Shown here piece after piece: positions 44,801 through 55,905 of a DNA stretch of 64,000 nucleotides. Source of the DNA: Mytilus galloprovincialis (lineage: Eukaryota > Mollusca > Bivalvia > Mytilida > Mytilidae). The notes under the pieces are model-generated. The model ran no database searches and was not told where the DNA came from. It saw nothing but the letters and a program-made list of their open reading frames with translations. The stretch covers positions 31,630,218-31,694,217 of the forward strand of contig NC_134846.1 of the NCBI RefSeq assembly GCF_965363235.1, written 5' to 3'. Positions within the stretch are counted from its first letter, which is position 1, and the number at the start of each line of letters is the position of its first letter. Made by a program: the position numbers and the translations under genes.

Positions 44801-47800
44801 ATCATCTATTCTGCTGGGAATAACTATGTTTTTATAATTCAATAATCGAGGATCTAATCTCTTTACAAAGCGAGACATCTGTAGGAACCCATCTCCTGAC
44901 ACTCCCCAGTCTGTGATGAAGTAGGAGTGGTTCAAAGTAAATCCTGCAGCAGTCGGATATCTTGGCATTAAATTGTTCTGAAATATACATTTATTTCTTG
45001 CTACTTTTTTTTGTCTTAATTGGTTTCTTTGGCTATCTTAAACAGTTTACTATAGTCGCCGTCACGTAATTGGCGCAATGATTTTTGTCACTTATTTTTT
45101 TAAATATCAGCCGCGTTCACTCGAGATAATGTCTTTCAATTAGCGGAAGAAAAATCCTGTCCAAATATCCACTAATGTCATACCCTTTTATTGTATTTGC
45201 ACTGTATAATCCTGACCTTTATTTACAGGTCCGCAACAAAAAGTAGGTATTCCAACGGGTAATTAATGTGCCCCCATACTGGTCATGGCCGGCGACTTGT
45301 ATCGTTTTTGTTTTGTGGTTGCTTTTTTTAGTTCTGCTTATCTTTGAAAAATAGCTTTTTTTTCCTGCAATCAGCCAACTATTTAAAACTATAATGGATA
45401 TATACACAGTGACACGGGAAAATAATTCAATTTTGAGAAGCAGTAAGGTGATTATTTCATTGTGCGTAACAGTTTATTTTTGGTCCTCTTAGCAGTGCGT
45501 GTTTAAAGTAAGTGGATTTCTTTAAAAAAAATCAGAGACAAATTTGGGGATTTTAACAACTTAACCTTTCTTTTGCCAGGTGTAAATTGCAGTTTTAAAA
45601 CAGTATATTTTAATTGCTGGAAATATAAGATTGTATTTGTACTTGTTCGTCCTGTTTCCAAAGCTAGTACAAATAAATGTTTATATTTTCCGACAATACC
45701 CATTGTTTGTATATATGTTACAGTGAATTTGTATAATCAGGGATTATGTAGAATCCCTAAAATTTTCAGGGATTATGTATAATCACTGGTTAGTTAGTGA
45801 TTATATATAATCACTACAATTTTCAGGGATTATGTATAAGCACTAGAAAAAACGTCAGGAATTATACAGAATAACTGAAATGATACTAAGATATATAACG
45901 GTGTCTTCCCATTTATCCAACTTTTAATTTTTTTAATTTTTGTTAATTATTGGGTTGTTTGTTTAGTAATAATAAGGTGTCATGTATGTTTTATATTATT
46001 TAAAATATATATATATTACATTAATGTAAACATTCATAAGATTGTCAATTCTATCCCGAATTTGTCAATTAAAACAGCAAAAGACGTAGAAATATCTGAA
46101 TGTTTTGGTATTTGAGCAAGTGTAAAATCATTTGTTCCCCGGACTATTGCTATACCGACCAGAAACTTAACATTTTACGACACTAGAGAGACAAAAGTCA
46201 ATAATTTTCTTCAGTTTTACCGTTAAGGAGAGTAAGACAATATTAAAACATGAGGGAGAATACAAAAACTATGACCTCTTTGTGTTTTAGAAATTGACAT
46301 TAAACTTAACTTAAGCTAAGTTATTTAATATTATATAAATCAACTGTCGTTGCACGGGACTCGTACCGTTGCCCGGTCTGATTGCATTGATATCTGCATC
46401 GTTAGCGAGAGCCTTATCCCCACTGCTACCGGGGTTAACATTATCAATTGGCAAATCAAGCCATTTAAACTACTTTGAAAATGATTGAAATATATGAAAT
46501 AAGTCATTAAAAATCTTGATAAAACTAAAGGGGGGTCTCAACACTTGCAGGCGTGTGTAGCTCACAGCTTAAGGATATGAGGAAAAGTAAATGTGTTTTA
46601 TAAATCACAAGTCTACTACCAATAATTATGCACACTTTTTAGAATTTCGTAAAATTTTCGTTTGTGTACCTTTCCTCATGGACTGGCTCATATCAGACTA
46701 ATACCCTTAATAATGTATAACGTTAGGCATAATATATTAATATGAAAGACACAAAAATATTTAAATGATAAACACAATATAATTAAATGATAAGCACAAT
46801 ATAATTAAATGATAAGAAAAATATATATTGAAAAATTGATGTTTTGTTTTTAATACTGACTTTATCAGCAATAATATCAAGCGAGCCCTTTTTGATATTT
46901 ACTGTATCAGTATTAATAATATCAAGCGAGCCCACAAGGGCGGGTTGATGAAGTTAGTATTAAAATATTAACATGATTAAATGGCATAATGATTATTGTT
47001 TTTTTATCGTATTGTTTTAGCAATTGTTTTTAGGTTGAGATATGGATTAAACTGAAATTGTCATCAAAACTATTTTTACGTGTACAATCTTTTTGATAAA
47101 TGTTAATTTTATGAACAATATTTTAAAAATAAACATTTTATTTACAAACTAGATGTGGATGGCATCGACTATTACACATTTGTCCTGTTTTTTTACATGT
47201 ATATCTATTAAATTCATATTTGTTTTTACCACGATATCAACATTTAAAAAACCTTGTCATCCATATCCAATCATATTTTACGGCACGTCTCAGAGAAATA
47301 GAGTTTTCAGCACAAACATCTGAAGGTACCAATGAAGGGAAATCAGCAACCTCAAATTTACTGATTTCTTGTATTAAAGATCCGAGCAGGAGTCCATTGC
47401 TATATGGCAAGGATCTCCCTTTCCTGGAACCACTTGTGGAATTGGTTTGAGATATATGTTGTTTTTCCTCTGCAATTTGCATTAACTTTTGAGCATACGT
47501 TTTTCTCCAACCCAAGCAACACCTGTGCCTGTGCCGAGCTTATTTATTAGTAGCATAATGAGGTTCAACACTTGGACAAAATATAAAGGTTAAAACTCAT
47601 CACTTAAGAATCAAATAGTAGATCAGGAAGGAAAACTGCATGTTTACTTAAACTTTCAAGGAATAAGAAAAAAATGATAATTTGTCTATGTTAATTTGTT
47701 TCATCATCTTTGGAGCTTAAATTTTAATAATTGATAATCACTGAAATCATATTAGGGAATTTGTAGAATACTAATTAAAATTATCAGTGATTATGTGAAA

Positions 47801-50800
47801 TCACTGGTAATTTTCAGGGAATCTGTATAATCACTAATGATTTTAGTGATTCTACATAATCCCTGAAAAATCAGGGATTCTACATAATCACTGATTATAC
47901 AAATTCACTATAACATATACAAGTTGTTAACACCGTCGCGACCACCGTATTTTTATAATCCCCATTTCTCGAATTTTGCGACTTTCGTCAAAGGCTGTAT
48001 CCATAAACCGATTATAAATGTCGAGGAAGCCGAAGAATGATGTAAAGTGGACATTGATGCGACTGTCGTGTAAGCGAGAGGTTTAGCGCTATAAAACCAG
48101 GTTCAATCCACCATTTTCTACATTTGAAAATGCCTGTACCAAGTCAGGAATAATAATGACTGTTGTTATCCATTCGTTTGATGTGTTTTTGACATTTGAT
48201 TTTGCCATGTGATTAGGGACTTTCCGATTGAATTTTCCTCGGAGTTAAGTATTTTTGTAATTTTACTTTTTTCTCGACCGACGGAATACCGGTATGTGAT
48301 CTCCATGTTCCGCTTAATTTATTCTGCAACTTTTGTAGTGGCTAAGACAAATATGGAAAAGGTATGTTTAATGGAATAATCGATTTTTAAATTATGCAGC
48401 CATGCAGATGAAAATCTAAAATACAACCTTCAAGTAATCTTTGAACTGTTTAAACTGTGAATGCACAATGAATTCATCAAAATCCACGTTAGCCACGAAA
48501 TCATAACCTTGTAATGTCTCTATGCAATGGTATAAAGCAACCTGCTGGTCGTGGAACCCTTGAGGTGACGGTCGCCGGAAAACTGTCCAAGGGATATCTA
48601 AAATAGCAATAAATTATAGTTTTGATACTTTTAAAGTAATAATAAACTCAAATTGGTTTACACATATTAAATTCACATACTTTCAGTTATAATTTGATAT
48701 ATTTTATTCTTCAAATGCAAATATGTTTCTTCTTATAAACTTTTTCGACATCATTTCTTTCAGTTAATAGACCAAGTAGTGTGTTAAAATTAATCAAATA
48801 GTGTACAATTATAATCATATTCATGTTTTCAGCTGTTTATTTTTCATGAATTTCTATTTCATAATAAAGGGTGTTTTTTTTTTAATTTTACACTATTTGG
48901 AAATCTCCAAGATGACGCAGATATTCCATATTGGTTAAATTAAGTCATGGTACCGCTGGGGCAGATCCATACATTTTCAAAAGGGGGTTCCTAGCCCAGG
49001 ATAAAAAAGGGTCCAATTATATGTAACCATAGAAATGCATTGATCGTAAAAAAAGGGGGGTTCAAACCGCCGGAACTACACCCTTTTCTGGATCCGCCAC
49101 TGGGTGGTTTCAATCAAACTGTATATTGGACCCACAAACACTGGTTTCTGAAATAAATTACTTAAAAGTTATAACCTACCTTTCATTTCGTCGTAGCTGT
49201 AATTTGTAAAACACTCCTTTCTGTCCTTTATCTTGCAATCCAAATTGTCAGCTGAAATATTTACCCCATTTATATCTCATATGTTAAAAGCAAGATATTT
49301 TTATTAATTATTTATACTAATATCTAGTATCCTTTCCTTTTCATTTCGAGAAGATGAAAGTAAATAGATTATATCTAAATAATATAAGAACAGAATATTT
49401 GCTGTCATTGTCAATTATACAATTATCCAACAGAGTCCAAATAACGTGAATTTGAGTATCTATATGTAACCTTCAACAATGAACAAAAATCACACGACAG
49501 CAACCAACGAAAGCCACGGATACAAGCGTCTGACTTTGGACATGCACATGTAGAAAGTGGCAGTGTTAAACATGTTTTGAGAACTCTACCCAACCTGTAC
49601 ATGTGACAGAGATAAAAAGAGATTACACAGTCTAACACAAGATCAAACTGAAACCATCAGTTAACTAGGACATCATATTGTCACGAAGCTAAGAAAAAGC
49701 AACGCAAACTAAAGACAAAAGACACGGAATACTGGTAGTTAGTACTATTGAAACCTAGAGATGACCAAAGCCAAAAAATCATGTTCTCCCAGATCCAACG
49801 TCTTCAAAATTTGAATGAAAGGAGAGTTTGTGTATAAATCCTTGAGATTATATTCATCTAACTTCAAAAGGGGGTATTTTTTTTCTAAAAAAAATATTCT
49901 GATCCACAATTTGAAGAAAAATATATTTTGGTCAAGCATATGACAAAAAATTATATGATGAAGTTATATTTTGACTTCGTAATACCCCCTTTTTCCCTTG
50001 AAGTTAAATGGTTGTTTCCTTATTTATTCAGAATATTTTTATAAGATTATCATTTTATATGAAGCGGAACATGATATAGAGTAGTCGGCCTTGACATTTC
50101 CTGTCAGTATACTAGATGAAGTACCGTTCCTCCTAACTCTTCCTTTATAAATTATCTCGCATGTATGCACTTTTGATAGTATCAAATGTTGTAATTTAAT
50201 TGTCAAAATTTTTAAAATGCAAAACTTTCAAAGCCAAAAAGATGTATCATTGCTTATACAACTGCTCAATAGATATCTAACCATAAGTGGCTCACCTTAA
50301 ACTGAACTTATCACAAACATGAATTTCTATACTATGCACACTATATGCAAAGTCAATAGTTCATGCCTAAGGGACGGATTAAATGGTCATTTCGACTTGG
50401 AAATGAGATACATGTATGTCAAGATTATGCAAATGATATACTAATTCATAAAAATACATGGACTTACCATTAGTGGCTCCCCTTAAAATAACTAAATCAG
50501 AAACTGTACAACTTCTGAAGTTTCGCTTCAGTCCGAGTCTAGTTTCCCCTCAGTCCTAGACTTGTTTAGCCTCCTCAATCCTAGACTTGGTTAGCCTCAG
50601 TCCTAGACTAAGTCGACCCAACGAAATAAATAACCAAAAGTAGGTTGTTATACTAACCTGTTGCTTCTCCTGGCAATGGAGCAGGAAATATACCCATTTC
50701 TAAAACACCTTTCTGCTGGTAATATTTCAACACTTTAAAAGCGTCCCTGTTTAGTGGTTGGACCAGTGTTATAAACTTGTCTACTCCCATCAAAAGATTG

Positions 50801-51201
50801 TATTCGAACCACTCAATAAGTTTGATAGGTTTTTCGGTGCCGTATGCCATCTTGGAACACACTGCTAGCTTATCTTGTTGTCTTGTTGGATACGTTACTT
50901 TGAGTACTTGTAAAGTCGAGTTATAAGGAGCACCATCTTTAACAATACTGATATGAGTAATATTTTTTTTTGTTATTTTACATATAAACTGACATGCATA
51001 CATTTTTGGCCATCCGTTTGAGTACTGCCGCCAGCGCTTTGCTTTAACACGTGCATGTTGTTGGTCACTAGTAAACAATATGCAGTTGAAAATGTCATAT
51101 CCTCTACACCATCCAGTAATTACTATCGAGTCATGTTTTGTCCAATTTCCATTTAGCTTTCCTATGGCTGAATAAGCATACATTCTTCCCGTGTGTATAT
51201 A
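41806..51201 (-). CDS. GT92 (DUF23) family glycosyltransferase, last five exons
   Basis: Exons are 50658-51201, 49180-49251, 48428-48597, 44760-44977 and 41806-41980. All joins keep frame with AG/GT borders, giving 392 residues to a TAA at 41806-41808. The GT92 core reads LAVCSKMAYG, LIEWFEYNLLMGVDKF, then QQVALYHCIE, VANVDFDEFIV (the DxD-type metal site), GWxVSGDGF-like and DMVVHHYRTC. GT92 enzymes are Golgi type II proteins; C. elegans GALT-1 adds galactose to core fucose. The first listed exon starts in phase 0 after a splice acceptor, so an upstream exon with start codon and membrane anchor is missing; it was not found. Introns hold many mobile elements. The 44760 donor lies within a minisatellite-like unit. 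Confidence 0.88.
42025..42222 (+). repeat. Family B tail fragment in GT92 intron
   Basis: Contains TATAAATAAGGCAGTTAG, CATTTCGGGGCTTTTTATAG and GGCCGTACGGTGACCTATAG and ends CACATCTTCTTA. Confidence 0.7.
42890..44759 (-). repeat. Minisatellite of about 27-30-bp units derived from a splice-donor-like sequence
   Basis: Degenerate tandem units on the plus strand read like AATAAACCTACCATGTGTAT followed by CCCAGAA. By length the array holds about fifty units and is interrupted by a dispersed repeat at 43529-43910. On the gene's strand each unit contains G/GTAGGTTTATTC. The genuine GT92 donor, G/GTATGTTTATTC at 44760/44759, lies in phase with the array at its edge. All open frames inside (such as VYPKNKPT repeats) are artefacts. 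Confidence 0.85.
43529..43910 (+). repeat. Family D retroelement-type tail inside the minisatellite
   Basis: Contains GATGCGACTGTCATACAAG, AACCAGGTTCAATCCACC, GCCTGTACCAAGTCAGGAA and TTTCCTCGGAGTTCAGTAT. The same series is at 48050-48275. It splits the minisatellite array, so it entered after the array had formed. Confidence 0.65.
44978..45706. other. GT92 intron, nothing recognised
   Basis: No repeat or exon was recognised. A ribbon of family-B-like text may start near 45255 (TTGTATCGTTTTTG) but is too weak to call. Confidence 0.4.
45707..47932. mobile_element. 2.2-kb element with long ends made of short palindromes
   Basis: The left end TTGTATATATGTTACAGTG, then AATTTGTATAATCAGGGAT, is matched in inverted orientation at 47740-47932. 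Both ends are built of repeated modules such as AGGGATTATGTAGAATCCCT and AGTGATTATATATAATCACT, each nearly self-complementary. The interior has no recognised transposase; a 92-codon minus frame at 47237-47515 is unassigned. Target duplication is not clear. It lies in the 3.4-kb GT92 intron between exons ending 48428 and starting 44977. Confidence 0.65.
46344..46436 (-). other. tRNA-like sequence (SINE-type head?)
   Basis: On the minus strand GGTAGCAGTGGGGATAAGGC resembles an A box, and GGTACGAGTCCCGT, about 50 bases on, resembles a B box within a short T-arm-like stem. The acceptor ends do not pair, so it is not a functional tRNA gene. It could be the head of a SINE or a decayed tRNA copy. 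Confidence 0.35.
48050..48275 (+). repeat. Family D tail
   Basis: Same modules as 43529-43910: GATGCGACTGTCGTGTAAGC, AACCAGGTTCAATCCACC, GCCTGTACCAAGTCAGGAA, TTTCCTCGGAGTTAAGTAT. Confidence 0.65.
48954..49102. mobile_element. hAT-type MITE copy, diverged
   Basis: Left arm GCTGGGGCAGATCC and right arm GGATCCGCCACTG are inverted. Same family as 35804-35936. The 8-bp flanks do not clearly match. Confidence 0.6.
49252..50657. other. GT92 intron with a partial GGG-AAATGGTTGTTTCC MITE
   Basis: Around 49850-50025, CATCTAACTTCAAAAGGGGG and CCCTTGAAGTTAAATGGTTG resemble the arms of the foldback at 10699-10948. A short motif ATTAGTGGCTC/ATAAGTGGCTC recurs near 50284 and 50471. No exon was recognised. 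Confidence 0.45.
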
Positions 51202-51290
51202 CTGTGTGAAATAAATAATAATAGTATACAATATATATTTCCTATGTGATATATGTTATTGTATATACCGTCCATATATAATTATTATAA

Positions 51291-51570
51291 AAAAGAAGAT
51301 GTGGTATGATTGCCAATGAGACAACTCTCCACAAGAGACCAAAATGACACAGAAATTAACAACTATAGGTCACCGTACGGCCTTCAACAATGAGCAAAGC
51401 CCATACCTCATAGTCAGCTATAAAAGGCCCCGAAATGACAATATAAAACAATTCAAACGAGAAAACTAACGGCCTTATTTATATGATAAAAAATTAACGA
51501 AAAACAAATATGTAACACATAAACAAACGACAACCACTGAATTACAGGCTCCTAGCTTGGGACAGGCATA
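51291..51570 (-). repeat. Family B tail
   Basis: Begins AAAGAAGATGTGGTATGATT, runs through CACCGTACGGCCTTCAAC and GGCCCCGAAATGACAATAT, and ends AGGCTCCTAGCTTGGGACAG. Confidence 0.75.
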
Positions 51571-51845
51571 TTGCATACTTTCCGTGTTCGTTTAGAAGAC
51601 AGTCATTTGGTTGTGAGTGGGGCTTGGAGATTTTGGAAATTACCCATTTAGGTGAAATTAATAATCTCGCATTATCACACATAAACATAAATATTCAGTA
51701 TGTTCAAAACGTTTTTGACTCGCTTCACTTGCCACAATCAAAAATGTTTCCAATAGTTTCAGATAATTCAAAAGCGTTATGCCCGTGTCTGTAGTGTCTT
51801 TCGTATTTCAATGAGCGTATTAATCTATGAATTACTGGTAAGTTA

Positions 51846-52096
51846 TTACAGCCAATTTCATTGAGTGTGTAGGTAAAGGTAATGACTGAACCGTGAAGTC
51901 ATTTTTAGGTCAGGTATACTTCCCTCCTTTCGAAGTAGCCTAGTCCAACAGACAGATAGATTGAGTATCTGTCGGGCTAGTCTACTCTTAAAGTAGGATA
52001 GTTTACCTAACCTAAAAATGACTTCACGGTTCAGCTAACAAGCAAGCTAACAAAAGATATTACCTTTACCAACACACTGAATGCAATCGGCTGTAA
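51846..52096. mobile_element. MITE with TTACAGCC ends and about 100-bp inverted arms
   Basis: The left arm (TTACAGCCAATTTCATTGAG, then GAACCGTGAAGTCATTTTT) and the right arm (AAAAATGACTTCACGGTTC, then TGCAATCGGCTGTAA) are inverted. Flanks GTTA and GTCA could be a 4-bp duplication with one change. 251 bp, no coding region. Confidence 0.75.
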
Positions 52097-52211
52097 GTCA
52101 TGGATCTCGTTAACATAAATCGCTTCATTATTTCTTCTATAGATTAAAATGTTTGGTTTACGTTTGACTACCTTAAAATGTACAAATTCAAAACTGAAAT
52201 TATATTTTTGT

Positions 52212-52309
52212 ACGTCTTTTTACTAAATCTATTGGACGTTGGGTGTGTATTGATTGGATTGATATTTAAATCTTTGATACTATTATTATTCATGTACATG
52301 AGTTTTTAT
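52212..52309 (+). repeat. Family B tail, left part, interrupted by the transposon
   Basis: ACGTCTTTTTACTAAATCTA and TTGGACGTTGGGTGTGTAT correspond to the tail at 24999-25079. It stops at TTTTTAT, and the tail resumes at 56061. Confidence 0.75.
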
Positions 52310-52615
52310 TAGTGGGAGATATTAGCAAGCAAAATCGAAGGAATTGTGCAAATGATGATACAAGCATGAAAATAAGCACGAAGCATCATTATTATATACT
52401 TTTTAAGAAAAAACTGCTGGCCATGAAAAAAAATCATTTTTTCAAGATGGCCACGGCCTTTTTAAAAAATGGCTGTTTTTTTAGTTCAAAAATACTTATT
52501 TTTCTACAAACATGTTCCTTGACCTTCTTTTAGTGTAAAATATTATATGGTTTGATAGCGACATTACTTGCATTTGACGTATTTAATAGAAATTAATATT
52601 TGACTCTTCATGGTC

Positions 52616-52772
52616 TGCGCATGCGCGAAAATGTAGCAAAAATCACACATAAACATTTGAACTATTTACTATTTACTTGGTGCTTTTGGATTTTTAATGA
52701 TATTATGAATTGGTTTGAAAAAATTATTTAAGGTTATGAAACAAATGCATTTATCAATTTTGCGCATGCGCA
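52616..52772. promoter_or_regulatory. Two NRF1-like palindromes inside transposon copy 2
   Basis: TGCGCATGCGCG at 52616-52627 and TGCGCATGCGCA at 52761-52772 match the NRF1 consensus. They stand 145 bp apart in otherwise CpG-poor sequence, upstream of the gene remnant, so they could be the element's promoter. Confidence 0.5.
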
Positions 52773-52999
52773 AACGATTTATAGACATACAGAGTGATTT
52801 GCACCAACTACCACAGGGCACACTGATGTAAATCATTTCGTAAATATATCTTGGTCGTCATTTCATTCCTCTAAAAAATTATACTCTTAAAGTAACTGTA
52901 ACTTCTATGATGCCACTGTTTGAAAACACGCCCACTCAGTTGAATTGAGCAATCATACGATGGGTAGGTGAAAAAGTGGTTAAACTTTCAAAATCCCGG

Positions 53000-55360
53000 C
53001 CAAACATCAATTATAGCTGCAGATCAACCACTTTTGGTATTGCGTAAGTAAGTTCAGTATGGATGGCCAGATTTGTACAGATAATATAAGTTTATCGTTT
53101 TGTTTTTGGAAAGTACTTTAAAATGGCTTTTTTGAAATTCATGGGGTTATATTGCCTGAAAGTGGATGGACTTGCTCTCACTGAAGCCGACATTGCAACA
53201 CCTAGAACGTCATATTATTTTCAGATATATTCAAATGAACCTAGGTTTAGACATGCGAATCATAACTGAGTGTGTTTTGCTGAACAATTAATGTCTAAAC
53301 GCAGAAAATATATCTCATGAATCTGTATCGTTCGATAATTTGATAGACTGGTGCAAGGAAAGAGAGTCATCTCGACCAACGTTTAATATCTGTTGTTCAA
53401 TCATATATATTAAGAACTTTTGTTCTTTCGGCGGTACACCCATTTTATGAGTCAGATATCGTACAAACAGTCCAAATAAAGCATGATACCGTATTTTTTT
53501 GGTCCAGATCATGAAAATTATTTTCGACAGTTACGGATCCATCTCCAAGATATGACTTCCCTTCACGAGCATCACCAAGAAGGTGCCAATGGTTATTTTA
53601 CTGTACGTAAGACTAACAAGTTTTTTTTCTAATATCACAATCGATCAGGCACAAACACAGAATAATGCAATTGAGAAGGGCGATGTCTGTGCCACCGAAG
53701 ATTCCCTTGAAACAATGGATGGATGGATGTCAGTAGACTGGTAGATTAATTTGAACGAAATAGTGGTTTTAGTCATTCTTAAACAGATGGTCGAAGACGA
53801 AGACGATACGAAAACACAAAAGGAATTTTTCGAAAAGAGTCAAAGGCTTTCTAAAGTTATGACCGAGTTTGGAAATCCATCTTCTGATTTTACTTTTTTC
53901 TAGAACAGTCGTAAGATTTGTACACAATTGATGGTTGATTTTTTAAAGGAAATTATTGACTCCAAGGCAGGTGAGATATGTATGCGATCTCTTTTCTATA
54001 CTTTTCATTTCCTGTAAATGTAGACAGTTTGACTTGGAAGATGTATTTATCCATGAAAACAAAATTGCTTCTCTGTTTTTGTCTACGGATGTTACTTTAA
54101 ACAGTGTTATTAAATCGCAGCAAATGGGTATACTTGAAACATTGTGAAATTTGCCGCTAACTGATCCAAATTCTGACACGCGTTTGGGGGGGGGGGGGGG
54201 GCATCAATGGTCAATTCCAAGCCACCACGTGCTAAACTATTTGATGATTATGCAATCGATGTCATACTGCCTCACATAAAATCTTGCATCGAAAAGTATT
54301 GACGAGTAGACATTGTATTTGATGTTTACTAAATGAATAATTTAAAGGCTGGACCGAGAAAAAGGCAAGGTGCTGGTGCTAGACGGAAAGTTGTTGGTTC
54401 TGATAGAACGCCAAGAATTTGGAGTCGTTTTCTTTGTGAAGATCATGGCAACAAAACGGAATGATTCAAGTTTGTTTCCGACAGAATTGCTTCTTTGGAG
54501 ACTTGTAAAAACGTTTATGTTACTCAAGGTGAAATATTCTTTGCAATTTCAATACGGATACTTCCCTGCTATACCTTTTAACCAAGAACAAGCAGATACA
54601 CGTATGTGTGTCAATGATAAGCTTGCTGCTGAAAATGGCTGATAAAAGTAATTTTAAGTAGTACTGATACAGATGTAGTAGTATTAGGATTGCAGCTCTC
54701 GCAGTCTTAGGTATGGACAAAGTGTGGATAGGTTTTTGAGGGAATAAAGACTTTCAATGGCTTCATGTATATGACATATCAAATGTGCTTGGTCTACGTG
54801 CAGCTGCTTTTATTTCCTTTCATGCATTCTGTGAATGTGACACTGTGTAAGCATTTGGTGGGAAAGTGAATAGGTCAGCTTGGCAGACATTGGAATTATT
54901 TTCCGATGTAAAGGATGTTTTTGCTCGCTTTAGTTTTGTATGAAGACAGAGACATGGACATCATAGAAGCATTTGCTTGCATCATTTGTCAGGAAGCAGC
55001 GCCCTTACTATGCTATTCTCCCTACAAGAAATTCTCTTCCGGAGCACATCTAAAGAGAAGCATATCAAGGTGGGCTCAACCGGATTTGTGCATTCGACAG
55101 GTACACATACCAAGTCATGAACACTGGGTTTGGATGAAAGAAAAACAAACACTGACAGTTGGAAACCAAAATGCACTTCTTTGGCTGCATTTGCACCCTC
55201 GTAACAGAAACAATGGAAAAGCGGATGCAAAAAATCCAGCGTTGTTGATAACTGTAAACGATTCCGTTCTGGCCTACCTTGTACGTGTTTGTGTTGGCAA
55301 CTATCAGATAATGATACGGAATGCAAACTGCCTTTTCTAACCAAACTAGGTATTTGAACT
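53000..55360 (+). pseudogene. Decayed C-terminal part of the orphan family with XPG/FEN-like nuclease motifs
   Basis: Blocks in changing frames follow the order of the same uncharacterised family as in copy 1. They are AADQPL near 53010; MAFLKFMG near 53120; LRIHLQDMTSLHEHH near 53530; FTVRKTNK near 53600; TIDQAQTQNNAIEKGD near 53636-53680; RVDIVFDVY near 54305; KVVGSDRTPR near 54390; QADTRM near 54590; STDTDVVVLG near 54660; SFHAFCECDTV near 54817-54846. The acidic positions in DVY, ADTR, DTD and CD match in spacing and order those of XPG/FEN/PIN-type nucleases. Many stops and frameshifts lie between the blocks, so this copy is dead. The conserved D/E-rich middle (DQA..QNNA) could be a separate catalytic domain; this is inference. 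Confidence 0.65.
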
Positions 55361-55424
55361 CAACAAATTAAGCGATATCTCTTTTAAATTAGAAGAAAAT
55401 GAAAAAGATAATGAAATTTTAAAC

Positions 55425-55905
55425 GTTTTTGTCGCCATTTTGGAACCGGAAGTTACTTTTTCGTCGTGTATGTATTGTGTCATCGTACTTTAGGAACAGT
55501 AATCTACGTTTTATCAAATTTGCATTGGATTATACCTACAACGCAGCTTTCAAGGGATTTCTAAATGGAGCCAATTTTAACGATTTTGCCACTATTTTGG
55601 AACCGGAAGTAACTTTTTCGTGTTTTATGTATTGTTTCATCGTACTTTAGGAACTGTTATTTTCGTTTTATCAAATCTTACTTTGGGTTATACCTAAAAC
55701 ACAGCTTTTAAAGGATTTATGAAATGTGGCAATTTTCAACGTAATTGCCGCCATTTTTGAACCGGAAGTCACTTTTTCGTCATTTATGTATTGTTTTATC
55801 GTACTTTAGGAACTTTTATTTACATTTTATCAAAATTGACTTTGGATTATACCTATAGCACATCTTTCAAAGGATGTACGAAATGTAGCGAATTGGATAT
55901 GACGC
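55425..55905. repeat. Three tandem units of about 158 bp near the transposon's right end
   Basis: Each unit opens with a GCCATTTT-like block followed by GGAACCGGAAGT (starting near 55442, 55599 and 55758) and contains CATCGTACTTTAGGAAC-like text. ACCGGAAGT is an ETS-type site and GCCATTTT/GCCATCTT a YY1-type core. Confidence 0.8.

Noticed and set aside
46344-46436. Functional tRNA gene
   Set aside because: Box motifs are present but acceptor and anticodon stems do not form properly.
54982-55344. 120-codon minus-strand open frame
   Set aside because: Antisense to the decayed orphan-family remnant in transposon copy 2; no independent support.
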